Positions 6,589-14,582 of a stretch of DNA of 18,204 nucleotides are shown piece by piece. Under the pieces are notes generated by a model. That model was not told where the DNA came from. It saw only the letters and a program-made list of their open reading frames with translations, and searched no databases. The translations under genes and the position numbers were made by a program. Within the stretch, counting starts at the first letter, position 1. Every line of letters starts with the position of its first letter. The DNA comes from an uncultured Eubacteriales bacterium (GTDB taxonomy: Bacteria; Bacillota; Clostridia; Oscillospirales; Acutalibacteraceae): NCBI GenBank assembly GCA_934726435.1, contig CAKVDR010000006.1, positions 1 to 18,204 of the forward strand. Direction: 5' to 3'.

Positions 6589-7897
6589 AATTTTGAAAAC
6601 GATTTCTGAGCACAAAATGCTTGAAAAAACCGAAAGAGTTGTGATTGGTCTTTCGGGCGGCGCAGATTCAGTGAGATTAACGCATGCGCTTTTGAAAATA
6701 AGCAAAGAAAAAAACTTCGAAATAGAAGCAGTGCATGTAAACCACGGAATTCGAGGAAAAGAAGCCGAAAGAGACGAAAATTTTTCGAAGGATTTTTGCA
6801 AAAAGCTTGGAATTAAACTAACTGTTAAGAAGATTTCAGTCCCCGAAATTGCTAAAAAGCTCAAAATGAGCACCGAAGAAGCCGGCAGAATGGCAAGATA
6901 TAAAATTTTAAAAGAAATTGCTAGCGAAGAAAAAAGAGTTAAAATCGCAACGGCCCATACCCTTTCAGATAATATTGAAACATTAATAATGAGGTTTGCA
7001 AGCGGGACTTCGCTCAAAGGCCTTTGCGGGATTCCTCCCACAAGAGAAAATATAATCCGGCCGATGATTGAAATCAAACGCGAGGAAATTGAAAAATATT
7101 GCAAAGAAAATAATTTAAATTTCGTTGATGACAGCTCAAATTTCGAAAGAGATTACACCAGGAATAAAATAAGGCTGGATATTATCCCGAAGCTCAAAAA
7201 TATTAACCCGAATTTTGAAAACACAGCCGCGCGAACTTTGAATTTGCTTAAAAATGATGAGGAATTCCTTGAAAAAGAAACCGAAAAAGCTTTGAAATTA
7301 AACTCTTTAAATGAAATTATAAATCTGCCCCAAGCTTTAAAATCAAGAGCACTTTTGAAGATTATTAAAAATTTCACCAAAGAAAGAATTGAAGAAAAGC
7401 ATGTTAAAAACCTTGAAAATTTAATTATTAAAAAATCAGGTAAAATTTGCATTCCAGGCGGCAAAATGCTAGAGTTTAAAAACAGCAAAATAGACCTTTG
7501 CAAAAACTCGAATGAAGAAGCTTTAAAATGGGAATACTTAATTAAACCTTTAAATATCTTGACAGAAATCGAAACAAATATCATAATTAAAGTTGTCAAT
7601 GCAAGCGATTATTCAAAAAAAGCTGAGGATATTTGCATTGATTTTGATAAAATTCCTAAAAATAGCGTAATAAGAAACCGAAGAGCAGGCGATAAATTCA
7701 CTTTCAAAAAAAGAGGATTGACTAAAAGCATCAAAAAAATCTTCAGCGAAATGAAAATTCCGATTTCAAAACGAGAAAAAATCCCGCTTATTGCATTTGA
7801 AAATGAAATTATCTGGTGCGAAAACTTGGGCGTTTCAAAAAATTATATTCCAAGCGAAACAACCGAAAAAATTGCGCTAATAAAAATAGAAAAATAA
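6578..7897 (+). CDS. tilS: tRNA(Ile)-lysidine synthetase TilS
   Basis: It attaches lysine to C34 of the CAU-anticodon tRNA-Ile so that it reads AUA, an essential step in decoding. The N-terminal PP-loop ATPase domain holds GLSGGADS at residues 24-31, HVNHGIRG near 61-68, and ATAHTLSDNIET with the GTSLKGLCGIPP loop that contacts the tRNA. A middle helical domain and a C-terminal domain (NRRAGDKF) follow. At 439 residues it is a full-length, two-part TilS. The start is GTG at 6578, with GGGAGGT (6563-6569) eight bases upstream. The frame is open further up to 6488, but that part lies wholly inside dnaB. After the PP-loop the sequence reads SVRLTHALL where SxALLH is usual; function is probably kept. 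The tilS-hpt-ftsH order is conserved in Firmicutes. The gene is rich in Lys and AAA codons, more AT-rich than dnaB. Confidence 0.94.
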   Translation: MIFKILKTISEHKMLEKTERVVIGLSGGADSVRLTHALLKISKEKNFEIEAVHVNHGIRGKEAERDENFSKDFCKKLGIKLTVKKISVPEIAKKLKMSTEEAGRMARYKILKEIASEEKRVKIATAHTLSDNIETLIMRFASGTSLKGLCGIPPTRENIIRPMIEIKREEIEKYCKENNLNFVDDSSNFERDYTRNKIRLDIIPKLKNINPNFENTAARTLNLLKNDEEFLEKETEKALKLNSLNEIINLPQALKSRALLKIIKNFTKERIEEKHVKNLENLIIKKSGKICIPGGKMLEFKNSKIDLCKNSNEEALKWEYLIKPLNILTEIETNIIIKVVNASDYSKKAEDICIDFDKIPKNSVIRNRRAGDKFTFKKRGLTKSIKKIFSEMKIPISKREKIPLIAFENEIIWCENLGVSKNYIPSETTEKIALIKIEK

Positions 7898-7934
7898 AAC
7901 GTTATATAACGGCCTTAAAAGGAGTAAAAATTTA

Positions 7935-8486
7935 ATGACAGATTTTTTAAAAGAAGATTTTTTTGAAGAAATATTTTTAAACGAGGAGGAAATTGATAAA
8001 ATAGTAAAAAGGCTCGGAAGAGAAATCACGAATGATTATAAAGACAAAAACTTGCTTTTGATCAGCATTTTAAAGGGTTCAGTTTTGTTTATTTCGGACC
8101 TCATGAAAGAAATTAAACTTTACAATTGCGAAGTTGATTTCATGTGCATGTCAAGCTACACCGGCACTAAAAATCTTGGCGGAGACGTCAATTTGGTCAA
8201 AGATTTAAACAGGGACGTGACTAATTACGATGTTTTAATAGTCGAAGATATTTTAGAAAGCGGCTACACACTTAGAAAAGTCGTTGATTTGATTAAAAAT
8301 AAAAATCCGAAAAGCCTTAAAATTTGTACTCTTCTTGACAAACCCGTTCGCAGAAAAATGCCTATTGAGGCCGATTACGTTGGAGTCACCATTCCTGACA
8401 AATTCGTTGTTGGTTATGGCATGGATTATTACGAAAAATGCAGGAATTTGCCTTTCGTGGGAATCCTTAATAAAAAATACATTTAG
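7935..8486 (+). CDS. hpt: Hypoxanthine phosphoribosyltransferase
   Basis: It converts hypoxanthine (and usually guanine) with PRPP to IMP or GMP in purine salvage, in the cytoplasm. The 183-residue protein carries the PRPP-binding motif VLIVEDILESGYTL at 100-113. The family usually has D-[ST]-G after the two acidic residues; here it is E-S-G, a conservative change. The early ILKGSVLFISDLM segment (45-57) holds the cis-peptide loop, and VVGYGMDYYEKCRNLP near the C-terminus contributes the purine-binding and metal-binding residues. AAGGAG at 7919-7924 precedes the ATG by 10 bases. It is located 37 bases after tilS and 43 before ftsH, the conserved gene trio. Confidence 0.95.
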   Translation: MTDFLKEDFFEEIFLNEEEIDKIVKRLGREITNDYKDKNLLLISILKGSVLFISDLMKEIKLYNCEVDFMCMSSYTGTKNLGGDVNLVKDLNRDVTNYDVLIVEDILESGYTLRKVVDLIKNKNPKSLKICTLLDKPVRRKMPIEADYVGVTIPDKFVVGYGMDYYEKCRNLPFVGILNKKYI

Positions 8487-8529
8487 TTAGCTAAGAATAA
8501 AAATTATGTGACATGGAGTGATACAAACA

Positions 8530-10377
8530 TTGGAAAAGAAAAATAATGCAATAAAAAATGTGATAACGTTTTTAGGGTTAGGGCTGCTCATAGTTTTAAT
8601 TTTTGGCTTTATAAACGGCCTACCCACTGAAAAAACTTATAACTACTCAGAAATAATTGAGAAATTTAAAACACATCAAGTAACAAAATATACCCTGAAT
8701 TTAGGTTCAGGCGATATGCAAATTACTCTTAAAGACAACAGCGTTATAAACTATACTTCTCCAAGCGCAAGCCTCATTTATATGGATATTAAAGACTATG
8801 TAGACGAGTACAACAATCAAAACGAAACCAAAATGGTATATAACATAACAAAACCCACGGATACATCATGGTTCATGAGCATATTTTTCCCTTTAATAAT
8901 TTCAGTTTTACTTTTAGGTGTTATGGGCTGGATGTTCCTTCGCAAGTTAAGCTCAATCAGCGGCGAGAACAACAAACAATTCGGCTTTGGAAAAGCAAAA
9001 CTCAAAGATAATTCCCAAAACAAGAAAAAATCAACTTTCGCGGATGTTGCCGGAGCTGACGAAGAAAAAGAAGAACTCGCAGAAATAGTTGACTTTCTAA
9101 AAACGCCTGAAAAATACACTTCAATGGGCGCAAGAATTCCAAAAGGCCTTTTGCTCGTTGGCCCTCCAGGAACTGGAAAAACCCTCTTAGCAAGAGCCGT
9201 CGCAGGCGAAGCTGGTGTTCCCTTTTTCTCGATTTCAGGTTCTGATTTCGTTGAAATGTTCGTTGGTGTGGGTGCTTCCAGAGTAAGAGATTTATTCGAA
9301 AAAGCCAAGAAAAATGCTCCTTGCTTGATTTTCATTGATGAAATTGACGCAGTAGGACGCAGACGTGGTTCAGGCCTTGGAGGAGGCCACGACGAAAGAG
9401 AGCAAACTCTTAACCAACTTTTGGTTGAAATGGATGGTTTCGGCGATAATGAAGGTGTTATAGTAATCGCTGCAACAAACCGTTCAGATATTTTAGACCC
9501 GGCTTTAACTCGCCCGGGAAGATTTGACAGGGAAATTTACGTCGGTTGCCCTGATATAAAAGGCAGAGAAGAAATTTTGAAAGTTCATTCAAAAGGCAAA
9601 ACTCTTGCACCCGATGTCGATCTGAAAGTTATCGCAAAAAGAACCGTAGGTTTCACCGGCGCTGACCTTGAAAATCTCCTTAATGAAGCGGCTATTCTTT
9701 CAGTAAAACGCGGTCTTAGCATGATTTCAATGGCTGAAATCGAAGAATCAGTAATGAAAGTTTCGATGGGACCTGAGAAAAAATCAAGAGTCATCACAGA
9801 AGAAGAAAAAAAGCAAACAGCATACCACGAAGCAGGCCATGCAATCGCAACTTACTTCTGCAAAACTCAAGAGAAAGTTCACGAAATTTCGATTATTCCG
9901 AGAGGCCCTGCAGGAGGATACACTCTGTCACTCCCTGAAAAAGACGAAAATTACAGATTCAAGAAAAAACTTTTCGAATCAATCATTGTTTTGCTTGGTG
10001 GAATGGCAGCTGAGAAAATCATTTTGGATGACACTTCAACCGGGGTTTCCTCAGATATTAAGCGCGCGACTCAAACCGCCAGAGCAATGGTAATGCAATA
10101 CGGAATGAGCGACGAACTAGGCCCTATTGTGTTCGATTCTTCAAACAACGAGTCATTCTTCGGAAGAGATGGCGGCCACGTGAAAAATTATTCAGAAGCC
10201 ACTGCTTCAGTAATTGATTCTGAAGTTAGAAAAATAGTAACCGGATGCTATGAAAAATCCCAAAACATCATCAAAGAGAACATAGATAAGCTCCACGATG
10301 TTGCAAATTTCTTAATTACAAATGAAAAAATGACCGAAACTCAATTTGAAAATATAATGAATCCAGCAGAAATCTAA
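8530..10377 (+). CDS. ftsH: ATP-dependent zinc metalloprotease FtsH
   Basis: This membrane-bound hexameric AAA+ protease removes damaged or unassembled membrane proteins and some regulators. It has two N-terminal membrane helices (about residues 9-29 and 114-138) flanking a small extracytoplasmic domain, then the AAA module with Walker A GPPGTGKT at 211-218, Walker B LIFIDEID at 266-273 and the second region of homology [20 protein letters not shown]. The protease domain has the zinc site HEAGH at 433-437 and the third-ligand Asp in SSDIKRAT. At 615 residues it is typical and complete. TTG at 8530 is the preferred start, with GGAGTGA (8515-8521) eight bases upstream. A GTG at 8518 lies within that SD and would add four residues. 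It is located between hpt and htrA on one transcript. Confidence 0.97.
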   Translation: MEKKNNAIKNVITFLGLGLLIVLIFGFINGLPTEKTYNYSEIIEKFKTHQVTKYTLNLGSGDMQITLKDNSVINYTSPSASLIYMDIKDYVDEYNNQNETKMVYNITKPTDTSWFMSIFFPLIISVLLLGVMGWMFLRKLSSISGENNKQFGFGKAKLKDNSQNKKKSTFADVAGADEEKEELAEIVDFLKTPEKYTSMGARIPKGLLLVGPPGTGKTLLARAVAGEAGVPFFSISGSDFVEMFVGVGASRVRDLFEKAKKNAPCLIFIDEIDAVGRRRGSGLGGGHDEREQTLNQLLVEMDGFGDNEGVIVIAATNRSDILDPALTRPGRFDREIYVGCPDIKGREEILKVHSKGKTLAPDVDLKVIAKRTVGFTGADLENLLNEAAILSVKRGLSMISMAEIEESVMKVSMGPEKKSRVITEEEKKQTAYHEAGHAIATYFCKTQEKVHEISIIPRGPAGGYTLSLPEKDENYRFKKKLFESIIVLLGGMAAEKIILDDTSTGVSSDIKRATQTARAMVMQYGMSDELGPIVFDSSNNESFFGRDGGHVKNYSEATASVIDSEVRKIVTGCYEKSQNIIKENIDKLHDVANFLITNEKMTETQFENIMNPAEI

Positions 10378-10398
10378 CCAAAGAAAGAAGGAAAACAT

Positions 10399-11793
10399 AT
10401 GAATGAAAACTTTGATGAAAAAGCAGAAGAAAAATCCGGGTCTGACCCGGTTAAACCTGAAGAAATTAAAATCGACATTTCAGAAAGAATTCAAGACAAT
10501 AGCACTTTAGATAAAGACCGTGATATTTTCTCGACACGCAAAATTGAATTCGACATGCCTGAAAAAGAAATTCCAATTGCAGAGCCTGAAGAAAAGAAAC
10601 CCGAAAATAAAAATAAAATGAAAACATTTCTTTCAGCAATTACGGGCATTTTGGTGTTTTTAGTTGTGGCGCTTATAATTTGCATTGTTTATTTTTTAAA
10701 TAATAAAAATTTGCTTTCGAGCATTTCAAGTTCGCTTTCAGGAAATTCCGAAACTCAAAATTCACAGCTTGGCGAAGCAAACATCAAATATGAGCCAAAA
10801 CCAAGCGATGAAAATCAGCTTTCTGCAGAAACAATTTATGAAAAATTAGCTCCTTCGGTAGTTGGAGTCGTGGTTTATGATGCAAATGCAGAAATAATTT
10901 CAGACCCGGTAAGCCAAGGTTCCGGAATTATAATTGATGACCAAGGATATATAATAACTAACTCGCACGTTGTTAACAATTCAAAGAAAAATAACATTAA
11001 AATTGTTTCTAACACCAACGAAGAATTTCAAGGAAAAGTTGTAGGCTATGACACAAGAACAGACATCGCGGTAATTAAATGCGATAAATCGGGACTTTCC
11101 TGTGCAACTCTCGGGGATTCAGACCAAGTAAAAGTCGGCGAATCAGTTCTTGCTCTTGGAAATCCTCTTGGACTCGACTTTGCAAGCACTCTCACCCGCG
11201 GAATAGTTTCAGCGGTTAATCGTTCAAAAAGCCTTGCAGCTTCAAACAGTTTAGTTAAATACATACAAACCGATGCAGCGATAAACCCAGGGAACTCCGG
11301 TGGGCCACTGATTAATATGTATGGCCAAGTAATTGGCATAAACAGCATGAAAATTGGCGCTGCTGGGCTTGAAGGAATGGGTTTTGCGGTTCCTTCGAAT
11401 GTCGTTAAAACCGTTGTTAGCGATATAATCAGCAAAGGCTATGTTTCAGGAAGAGTGAGACTTGGAATTGGTGCAAAAATGGTAAGCAATTATCAAGCTC
11501 AAGTTTACAATGTTCCTGTTGGAATTTTAGTTTCAAAAATTTATAAAGACAGCAATCTTCCATCCGCAGGAATTCAAACCGGTGATATCATCACAAAAAT
11601 TGGTAACACTTCAATCACAAGTCTCGACGTTTTCTACGGTGAACTTTATAAGCACAAACCCGGCGAGACAATCACGCTTTCAGTTTTTAGAACTTCAGCA
11701 ACGATGAACTCTCGCACATTTGATGCCAGTGTTGTTTTGCTTGAAGACCGTGGCGAAACTCAAGAAAAAGAAGACGAAATGCAATCAAGATAA
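10399..11793 (+). CDS. Membrane-anchored HtrA/DegP-type serine protease
   Basis: A trypsin-like protease of the HtrA family that degrades or refolds misfolded proteins outside the membrane. An acidic, charged cytoplasmic tail (residues 1-73) precedes one membrane helix (about 75-100) and a Ser-rich linker (103-125). In the protease domain the triad is His 190 (TNSHVV), Asp 222 (RTDIAVIK) and Ser 300 (GNSGGPL). A single PDZ domain covers about 355-448, with VRLGIGAK and then GIQTGDIITKIGN. The 464-residue length and one-PDZ layout match the Bacillus HtrA/YyxA/DegP-like group; I cannot say which paralogue it is. It starts 21 bases after ftsH behind AGAAGGAAA, so the two quality-control proteases are co-expressed, an arrangement that makes functional sense. 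A strong terminator follows 8 bases after the stop codon. Confidence 0.95.
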   Translation: MNENFDEKAEEKSGSDPVKPEEIKIDISERIQDNSTLDKDRDIFSTRKIEFDMPEKEIPIAEPEEKKPENKNKMKTFLSAITGILVFLVVALIICIVYFLNNKNLLSSISSSLSGNSETQNSQLGEANIKYEPKPSDENQLSAETIYEKLAPSVVGVVVYDANAEIISDPVSQGSGIIIDDQGYIITNSHVVNNSKKNNIKIVSNTNEEFQGKVVGYDTRTDIAVIKCDKSGLSCATLGDSDQVKVGESVLALGNPLGLDFASTLTRGIVSAVNRSKSLAASNSLVKYIQTDAAINPGNSGGPLINMYGQVIGINSMKIGAAGLEGMGFAVPSNVVKTVVSDIISKGYVSGRVRLGIGAKMVSNYQAQVYNVPVGILVSKIYKDSNLPSAGIQTGDIITKIGNTSITSLDVFYGELYKHKPGETITLSVFRTSATMNSRTFDASVVLLEDRGETQEKEDEMQSR

Positions 11794-11800
11794 TAATTTA

Positions 11801-11833
11801 GGTATAACCTCAAAATTGGTTATACCTTTTTTT
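11801..11833 (+). terminator. Terminator after htrA
   Basis: A perfect 9-bp stem GGTATAACC/GGTTATACC (11801-11809, 11818-11826) with an 8-base loop is followed by seven T residues. It ends the tdk-to-htrA run. Confidence 0.93.
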
Positions 11834-11843
11834 ATTTATTAAT

Positions 11844-11871
11844 AAAAACCTTAAACCATAAAAGTTTAAGG
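11844..11871 (-). terminator. Terminator of the repeat-linker protein gene
   Basis: On the minus strand an 8-bp stem CCTTAAAC/GTTTAAGG (11864-11871, 11849-11856 on the plus strand) with a 7-base loop is followed by a T5 tract. It begins 13 bases after the stop codon at 11884, so the two convergent transcripts each have their own terminator. Confidence 0.88.
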
Positions 11872-11883
11872 AAGATAAAAATT

Positions 11884-13014
11884 TTATTTTTCTACTGCTA
11901 ATTCAGGTGTTTTGTTATTATTTTCACAAAAATAATCTGCAAATTTACGAAGTAAACCAACTGACACGGAAACATCAAATTTCATAGCCACGTTGCATCC
12001 ATTATAAAATTCATCAAAATGTTTAATTCCATCATCAATAGAGACAATCCATTCATGCATTTTTTCAAATGTCTCTAATTCATACGTTTTATGGAGCCTT
12101 TCCGCTAACAATGTTTCAACATTATCATATTTGCGAACAATTAAAAAAAGATTACCAGCCGCCATCTTCAAGACTTCCATTTTTGATCTACTATCGGTGA
12201 CTTCTTCTCCACGATTTGATTTTAAATATTCTTCGATAAATGCGTTGAATTTTCTTAGCTCTTGCCTGTATTCTTCCTCAGCAATCGATTCCTTTTCAAC
12301 AGGTTTTTCATCAACTTTAGCTTCACTAATTTTATTTTCAACAGGCTTTTTATCAACTTTAGCTTCACTAATTTTATTTTCAACAGGCTTTTTATCAACT
12401 TTAACTTCACTAACTTTATTTTCAACAGGCTTATTTACTACTTTTTTTGGCAAAATTATTTTCTCGGTTTTCTTAATTGTGCTAGCAAAATCTGCTACTT
12501 TTCCAGTTTTGCTTACATTATTGCCTTTCAAAACATCAGTCACCATCGCTTTAAGGTCTTGAATCAGTGCGGTTTTGAAAGAACCAAATAATTTTTTATC
12601 TTTGACATCAATTTTATCTAGTGTTTCTATAATTTCCTTAAATCTCTGTTTAAACTCTTTAGTGTTATCTTTATGAATTTTGTCTTCAAGTAACAACTCA
12701 ACTGTGTGTATTCTAGAGTAAAGGTCATTTTTATTGTCGATGCTATTTATGGTGTCTAAATCACCTCTGCAACAAGTTAAAGATTTTGCTTTTTTGGATT
12801 CTGCCAAATGCCAAAATGTAAGCCCAGAGACTATAAGCAGTCCGCCAGCAGTAGCTCCGATGCCGATGGCCAACTTAGGCAATATAGAACTTGATTTTTT
12901 AGGACTATCCGAGCTGGCCGCGAAAGCAGAATTTGATAAAATTGAGAGCGTTGCTAAAACTCCCGATGTTGTTTTAATAACATTTTTTGATAAATTACTT
13001 TGTTTTAAATACAT
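11884..13014 (-). CDS. Secreted/membrane protein with KPVENK repeat linker
   Basis: I do not recognise this 376-residue protein. Residues 1-33 look like a signal peptide (basic start, hydrophobic core, AFA-AS cleavage-like site). A Ser/Pro/Lys stretch follows, then a second hydrophobic helix (about 47-70) and a CC pair at 81-82. A predicted helical, charged region spans about 90-163. Next comes a low-complexity linker (about 192-241) made of a 14-residue unit, KKPVENKISEAKVD, in 3 to 4 copies. A second helical region (about 280-364) shows clear similarity to the first: V-E-x-L-L then H-K at 105-115 and again at 299-309. So the protein seems to carry a duplicated domain separated by a flexible spacer. 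It has its own promoter and terminator and stands alone. A surface or envelope role is inference; no catalytic motif is visible. Confidence 0.85.
   Translation of the reverse strand: MYLKQSNLSKNVIKTTSGVLATLSILSNSAFAASSDSPKKSSSILPKLAIGIGATAGGLLIVSGLTFWHLAESKKAKSLTCCRGDLDTINSIDNKNDLYSRIHTVELLLEDKIHKDNTKEFKQRFKEIIETLDKIDVKDKKLFGSFKTALIQDLKAMVTDVLKGNNVSKTGKVADFASTIKKTEKIILPKKVVNKPVENKVSEVKVDKKPVENKISEAKVDKKPVENKISEAKVDEKPVEKESIAEEEYRQELRKFNAFIEEYLKSNRGEEVTDSRSKMEVLKMAAGNLFLIVRKYDNVETLLAERLHKTYELETFEKMHEWIVSIDDGIKHFDEFYNGCNVAMKFDVSVSVGLLRKFADYFCENNNKTPELAVEK
12297..12434 (-). repeat. 42-bp in-frame tandem repeat in the linker
   Basis: CAACAGG (plus strand) recurs at 12297, 12339, 12381 and 12423, an exact 42-base period, with the second and third units nearly identical. 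It encodes the 14-residue KPVENK unit. Because 42 is a multiple of three, gain or loss of units keeps the frame, so copy number may vary between strains. Confidence 0.92.
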
Positions 13015-13052
13015 TATAATTTCAATTCCTTTTTTTCTTTATTTGTAAGTAC

Positions 13053-13081
13053 ATTATATATCATATTTTTATTAAAATCAA
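13053..13081 (-). promoter_or_regulatory. Sigma-A promoter of the repeat-linker protein
   Basis: On the minus strand TTGATT (13076-13081), a 17-base spacer and a perfect TATAAT (13053-13058) lie 39 bases before the ATG at 13014. An A-rich leader with AAAAGGAATT supplies a rather distant SD. Confidence 0.8.
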
Positions 13082-13150
13082 CAAGAAACATAATATGCCC
13101 TTTTTACTTCAACAATTAGCATCAGAAATCTACTTGATTTTATCAAAATT

Positions 13151-13183
13151 AAAAAACCGTATAGACAAACTAATGCCTATACG
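13151..13183 (-). terminator. Terminator of tRNA-Ala
   Basis: On the minus strand a 7-bp stem CGTATAG/CTATACG with a 12-base loop is followed by G and six T residues. It starts 10 bases after the CCA end of tRNA-Ala. Confidence 0.85.
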
Positions 13184-13193
13184 ATCTAATTTC

Positions 13194-13269
13194 TGGTGGA
13201 GATAAGCGGGTTCGAACCGCTGACCTCTTGAATGCCATTCAAGCGCTCTACCAACTGAGCTATACCCCC
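13194..13269 (-). tRNA. tRNA-Ala (anticodon GGC)
   Basis: Acceptor stem GGGGGTA/TATCTCC with two G-U pairs, discriminator A and encoded CCA (13194-13196). The anticodon loop ATGGCAT gives GGC (Ala GCC/GCU). It is monocistronic with its own promoter and terminator, 19 bases after the folC stop codon. Confidence 0.95.
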
Positions 13270-13282
13270 ATTGAACACCAAT

Positions 13283-13311
13283 ATAATACTACATTGGTGA
13301 AAAATTGTCAA
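13283..13311 (-). promoter_or_regulatory. tRNA-Ala promoter overlapping the folC 3' end
   Basis: On the minus strand TTGACA (13306-13311), a 17-base spacer and TATTAT (13283-13288). The -35 box lies inside the last codons of folC and the -10 box directly after its stop. An inverted repeat CACCAAT/ATTGGTG (13277-13283, 13293-13299) overlaps the -10 region. Confidence 0.75.
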
Positions 13312-14578
13312 TAGAAAAAAACAACTTTTTTGCTAAACTCACAATTGAAAATGAACCAAAAATAACAAGGCAGTCACTTTCACTCAAACTGCTCATAGCA
13401 AATTTCAAACCTTCCTCAAAATTCTCATAAGCAAAAACATTTTTATTGTATTTATCAGCTATTTTTTTAAGAGTTTTAACTTCCATAGCTCTTGGGTTAT
13501 TCGACTTTACAACAACCATCTTTTCAAAATAATTTCCTATTATTTTCAGGCTCGTGTCAACATCTTTATCTGAAAACATTCCAAAAAGTGCCGTTAACTT
13601 TTCGTTTTTAAGATTGTTTTGAATAAAATCGGCAAGAGCCTCAACGCTTTCAGGATTATGCGAAGCATCTAAAATCACAAGCGGAGAACGGCTTAAAACC
13701 TCTATTCTACACGGAACTTTAACTTTTTCAAACCCGGATTTAATTTTAATATTTGATATATTCAAGCTTCTTTTCAAAACATTCAAAACACTCAAAACCG
13801 TGCAAATATTATTTCTTTGATGGTTTCCGACTAAACTCACTTGCATTTTTATTTTATCATAAATAAATTCACTTTTATTAAACCCGGCAAATTTAAAATC
13901 ATTCACAATGTTTGAATCAGCCAAAACTAAATCACTATTAGAATTTTTGCAAACATTTTTAGCCATTTCACAAACCGAAGCATCAATACCCACGCCTAAA
14001 ACCAAGCAAGAATTTGATTTGACGATTCCTAATTTTTCAGATGCAATTTCTTGAATACTTTTGCCAAGAAAATTCGTGTGGTCAAGAGAAATTGTAGTAA
14101 TAACCGCGCAAAGTGGATTGTCAATAACATTAGTCGCATCAAGCCTGCCGCCCATTCCAGTCTCAAGAACAACAACACCGCAGTTCTTCCTGCTGAAATA
14201 TTCAAACGCCATCACCGTAGTAACTTCAAATTCAGTTAAGGGGTCCTTTGAAAATTCATCGCTAAACTTTTCCAACTTTTCAAGAATTTCGCACACGTCA
14301 TTTTCGGGAATCATCTCACCATTTATGCTAATTCTTTCGCGAAAATCCATGATAGAAGGCGAAATGAAAAGCCCGGTTTTGTAGCCGCATTCTTTCAAAA
14401 TGCTCGCAAGCATAAAGCAAACCGAACCTTTGCCGTTCGTCCCTGCAACATGAATAAATTTAAGATTTTTCTGCGGGTTTCCTATTAATTCAAGGAGCTT
14501 CCTAACTCTTTCAAGGCCGGGTTTCGAGCCAAATTTTTCAAGATTTCTTATTTTTAAAATCGCTTGCTGATATGTCAA
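13289..14578 (-). CDS. folC: Folylpolyglutamate/dihydrofolate synthase FolC
   Basis: It adds glutamates to folates, and in many bacteria also joins dihydropteroate and glutamate, in the cytoplasm. It belongs to the Mur-ligase family. The P-loop FIHVAGTNGKGS lies about 40 residues in. ETGMGGRLDATNV and the TTISLDHTNFLGKSIQEIASEKLGIVK region (metal and lysine ligands) follow, and the C-terminal domain carries LDASHNPESVEAL. The length of about 429 residues is normal. An ATG at 14590 lies directly against AAGGA with no spacer, so initiation there is unlikely. TTG at 14578, 12 bases from AAGGA, gives the family-typical N-terminus (TYQQAILKIRNLEKFGSKPGLERV). The start choice is uncertain. The gene is coupled to tmcAL, whose stop lies at 14583, within 5 bases of the proposed start. 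Confidence 0.94.
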   Translation of the reverse strand: MTYQQAILKIRNLEKFGSKPGLERVRKLLELIGNPQKNLKFIHVAGTNGKGSVCFMLASILKECGYKTGLFISPSIMDFRERISINGEMIPENDVCEILEKLEKFSDEFSKDPLTEFEVTTVMAFEYFSRKNCGVVVLETGMGGRLDATNVIDNPLCAVITTISLDHTNFLGKSIQEIASEKLGIVKSNSCLVLGVGIDASVCEMAKNVCKNSNSDLVLADSNIVNDFKFAGFNKSEFIYDKIKMQVSLVGNHQRNNICTVLSVLNVLKRSLNISNIKIKSGFEKVKVPCRIEVLSRSPLVILDASHNPESVEALADFIQNNLKNEKLTALFGMFSDKDVDTSLKIIGNYFEKMVVVKSNNPRAMEVKTLKKIADKYNKNVFAYENFEEGLKFAMSSLSESDCLVIFGSFSIVSLAKKLFFSIDNFSPM

Positions 14579-14582
14579 AACT

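Noticed and set aside
6574..7599. Long minus-strand frames opposite tilS
   Set aside because: Antisense shadows of an AT-rich, Lys/Glu-rich gene; tilS has a full set of family motifs on the plus strand.
12297..12434. 42-bp repeats as a CRISPR array
   Set aside because: The units are contiguous without spacers, keep the reading frame, and encode the protein linker.
12131..12591. Plus-strand frames opposite the repeat-linker protein
   Set aside because: They are antisense of the 42-bp repeats, which stay open because of their composition. The minus-strand frame has the signal peptide, promoter and terminator.
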